Shown here: positions 62,625 through 64,000 of the stretch, piece after piece
Numbering within the stretch: position 1 is the first letter of the stretch
How the letters are laid out: each line of letters begins with the position of its first letter
Assembly (NCBI GenBank): GCA_963682175.1
Contig: OY821775.1
Span: forward strand, 50,936,053-51,000,052
Length of the DNA stretch: 64,000 nucleotides
Reading direction: 5' to 3'
Source of the DNA: Triglochin maritima
Lineage: Eukaryota > Streptophyta > Magnoliopsida > Alismatales > Juncaginaceae
Position numbers and translations under genes: made by a program
The notes under the pieces: model-generated
What the model saw: only the letters and a program-made list of their open reading frames with translations
What the model was told of the DNA's origin: nothing
Database searches by the model: none

Positions 62625-63992
62625 TTAGTTGTTGTTGTTGTTGTTGTTGTTGTTCCATCTAGCCTCCAGAGTCAGCCCATCCGTGATGGTCTCTTCTGCA
62701 TCTTTGTCCATTCCGAGAACAAATAAGGCGGCCGCTTGAAGATAAAAGGCGATAGGCCATTCCGGAGAAATTACTTGCACCTGCATTGCATCTCCAAGAG
62801 CCTCTTGTGGTCTGTCACTTGTTAGATAACACAAGCACCGCCGCGCAAATACAGTGGGAGAAATCACCGAGCCGGCACCAATAAACTGCAACAAACACAA
62901 TTAACATTATATTAAGATCATAACCCTTCACTGAACCAACTAAACATGCATAATTCAGTATACAGTTGATTGAATCATTGGTTATAAATGCACAGAGCCA
63001 GTACTAAGAATGAACTTTAATTTTAGATTCAATTTTCGCCAATCATCATAATTGGTTATGATAGTTAAAATGGAGCTTGCAAGTTGAGAAGTCGGAATTC
63101 GAGGAAAAAACCTTGGTGTAACATTCAATTGCTGTTTCGAAATCCTTGGCTCGAAAAGCACAGTCACCATGCTTCTTTAGGTTCAAAGTATCCTGCAATT
63201 GGTTGGTCCAGACCTGGAAAGAAAGCTGTGGAATACAAAAACGCACAGTTGATATTCCATCAAAAGAAAATCACACTACTAGTATATTCTACAACTTCGA
63301 CAACATGGTCGTAAAGTACTCCAAGAAATTGATCAAATTCATGTTGCGGTTGTAATATTACTTGGTATTTACCTTGCAAGCTACCAAAGTTACATTAAAG
63401 CCTTATGTTTTGAAAATCAGATGTTCAAACCAAATGCTGTGTTTTGCTTTACCTCATTAAGTGTGCCCTCGTCATTTTTGTATCCAAGGTTTTCCAATGT
63501 TTCATGTATCGTTGCAAGGTCCAGCCTCGAGAATGCTTCACACAGGGGGCTTATCGATGGTCTTAGTGAGGATGCCGGAACAGATTCGATACCCAACAAC
63601 ATATTTGAGGGTACCTGCAAGGAAAGATAAAAAAATAAAACATTGAAAATTTGCCTATAATTATCTTCATCAGAGAAAGCATAATTCGTACCAAACCATC
63701 AACTAGACACAGATAAACTACACAAATGTTGAACTTGGAATGCATAACCAATTAAAGCGTTGAAGTTGTAAACTGATTGCAGTGAAATGTATAAGGGCAT
63801 TACATCTTTTTCTTTCTGAATTGCTTTAAGGGAAACAACTAGTGATTTCACGTTAGGCCTTTCGCGAGGTTCGATTTGCAAACAGCGAGAAGCTAAACGA
63901 ACCAGCTCCATTCCACCTTCACTTGAAACACGACCCTCCAAACAAGAGTCCATCAGCACCATAACATCTTTTCCACGTATCAACTCAAGTGC
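62625..63992 (-). CDS. BSK: Brassinosteroid-signalling kinase, 3' exons (partial)
   Basis: A membrane-anchored receptor-like cytoplasmic (pseudo)kinase acting below BRI1, with C-terminal TPR repeats. Exons seen: 63992-63804, 63614-63453, 63225-63112 and 62885-62625. Phases all agree, and the gene continues past the right edge. The first exon is the end of the kinase domain ([40 protein letters not shown]). The next gives [20 protein letters not shown]. The TPR part has [19 protein letters not shown] and [20 protein letters not shown], then [20 protein letters not shown]. The protein ends in nine Asn encoded by an AAC repeat just before TAA. The N-terminal myristoylation site and kinase N-lobe are outside the window. 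Confidence 0.95.
62628..62655. repeat. GTT/AAC microsatellite coding for the Asn tail of BSK
   Basis: Nine GTT units on the plus strand, read as AAC on the minus strand, form the last nine codons of BSK. Slippage here would change tail length without shifting the frame. Confidence 0.85.
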
Positions 63993-64000
63993 CTGAAGAC

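Overview
This window is nuclear DNA from a flowering plant, most likely a eudicot. The evidence is conventional GT-AG intron structure, plant-specific gene families (chloroplast OEP16, bifunctional P5CS, HIPP, BSK, plastid FAD synthetase), AT-rich introns and spacers, and a heavy load of plant-type transposons (FAR1-type and other Mutator-like elements, PIF/Harbinger, CACTA, solo LTRs). I cannot name the species from sequence alone.

Host genes from left to right: the 5' four exons of a triosephosphate isomerase gene (minus, 1750-149, running off the left edge); OEP16-1, a 146-residue plastid outer-envelope channel (plus, 21285-24207, six exons); P5CS, the proline-biosynthesis bifunctional enzyme (plus, 36928-43416, twenty exons, 712 residues); an intronless 245-residue basic protein of unknown function (plus, 44104-44841); a broken RABA/Rab11-type GTPase pseudogene (minus, about 46620-47331); a small isoprenylated heavy-metal-associated protein, HIPP (plus, 58371-58942); plastid FAD synthetase RibF (minus, 62124-59336, five exons, 365 residues); and the 3' exons of a brassinosteroid-signalling kinase, BSK (minus, 63992-62625, running off the right edge). 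They do not form an operon or cluster; each appears to be an independent housekeeping, stress or signalling gene.

The rest is mostly mobile DNA. About 2181-13103 is one Mutator-like element (here MULE1) with two convergent genes, a Ulp1/C48 protease-type gene and a FAR1-type transposase. Minisatellites built on a TCCGGA core fill introns and non-coding gaps of both genes. A 2.07-kb solo LTR sits in the protease gene. About 14130-20902 is a second Mutator-like family (MULE2) whose transposase is split by two solo LTRs from two different LTR families. Shorter MULE2 copies lie at 31164-33294 and 35649-36452, the last just upstream of P5CS. A rearranged PIF/Harbinger element (24748-27635), a Tourist-like derivative (27865-28638) and a CACTA-type MITE (34420-35265) occupy the spacers between.

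From about 47540 to 57575 lies an interstitial satellite with a monomer of about 165 bp. It has two sequence subfamilies with an abrupt switch near 54140. A long-TIR MITE split it, and that MITE was itself hit by a third solo LTR (51056-52958). The best candidates for something undescribed are the intron-resident TCCGGA minisatellites of MULE1, the position-conserved but sequence-variable hairpin and the second convergent gene of MULE2, and the two-domain satellite.
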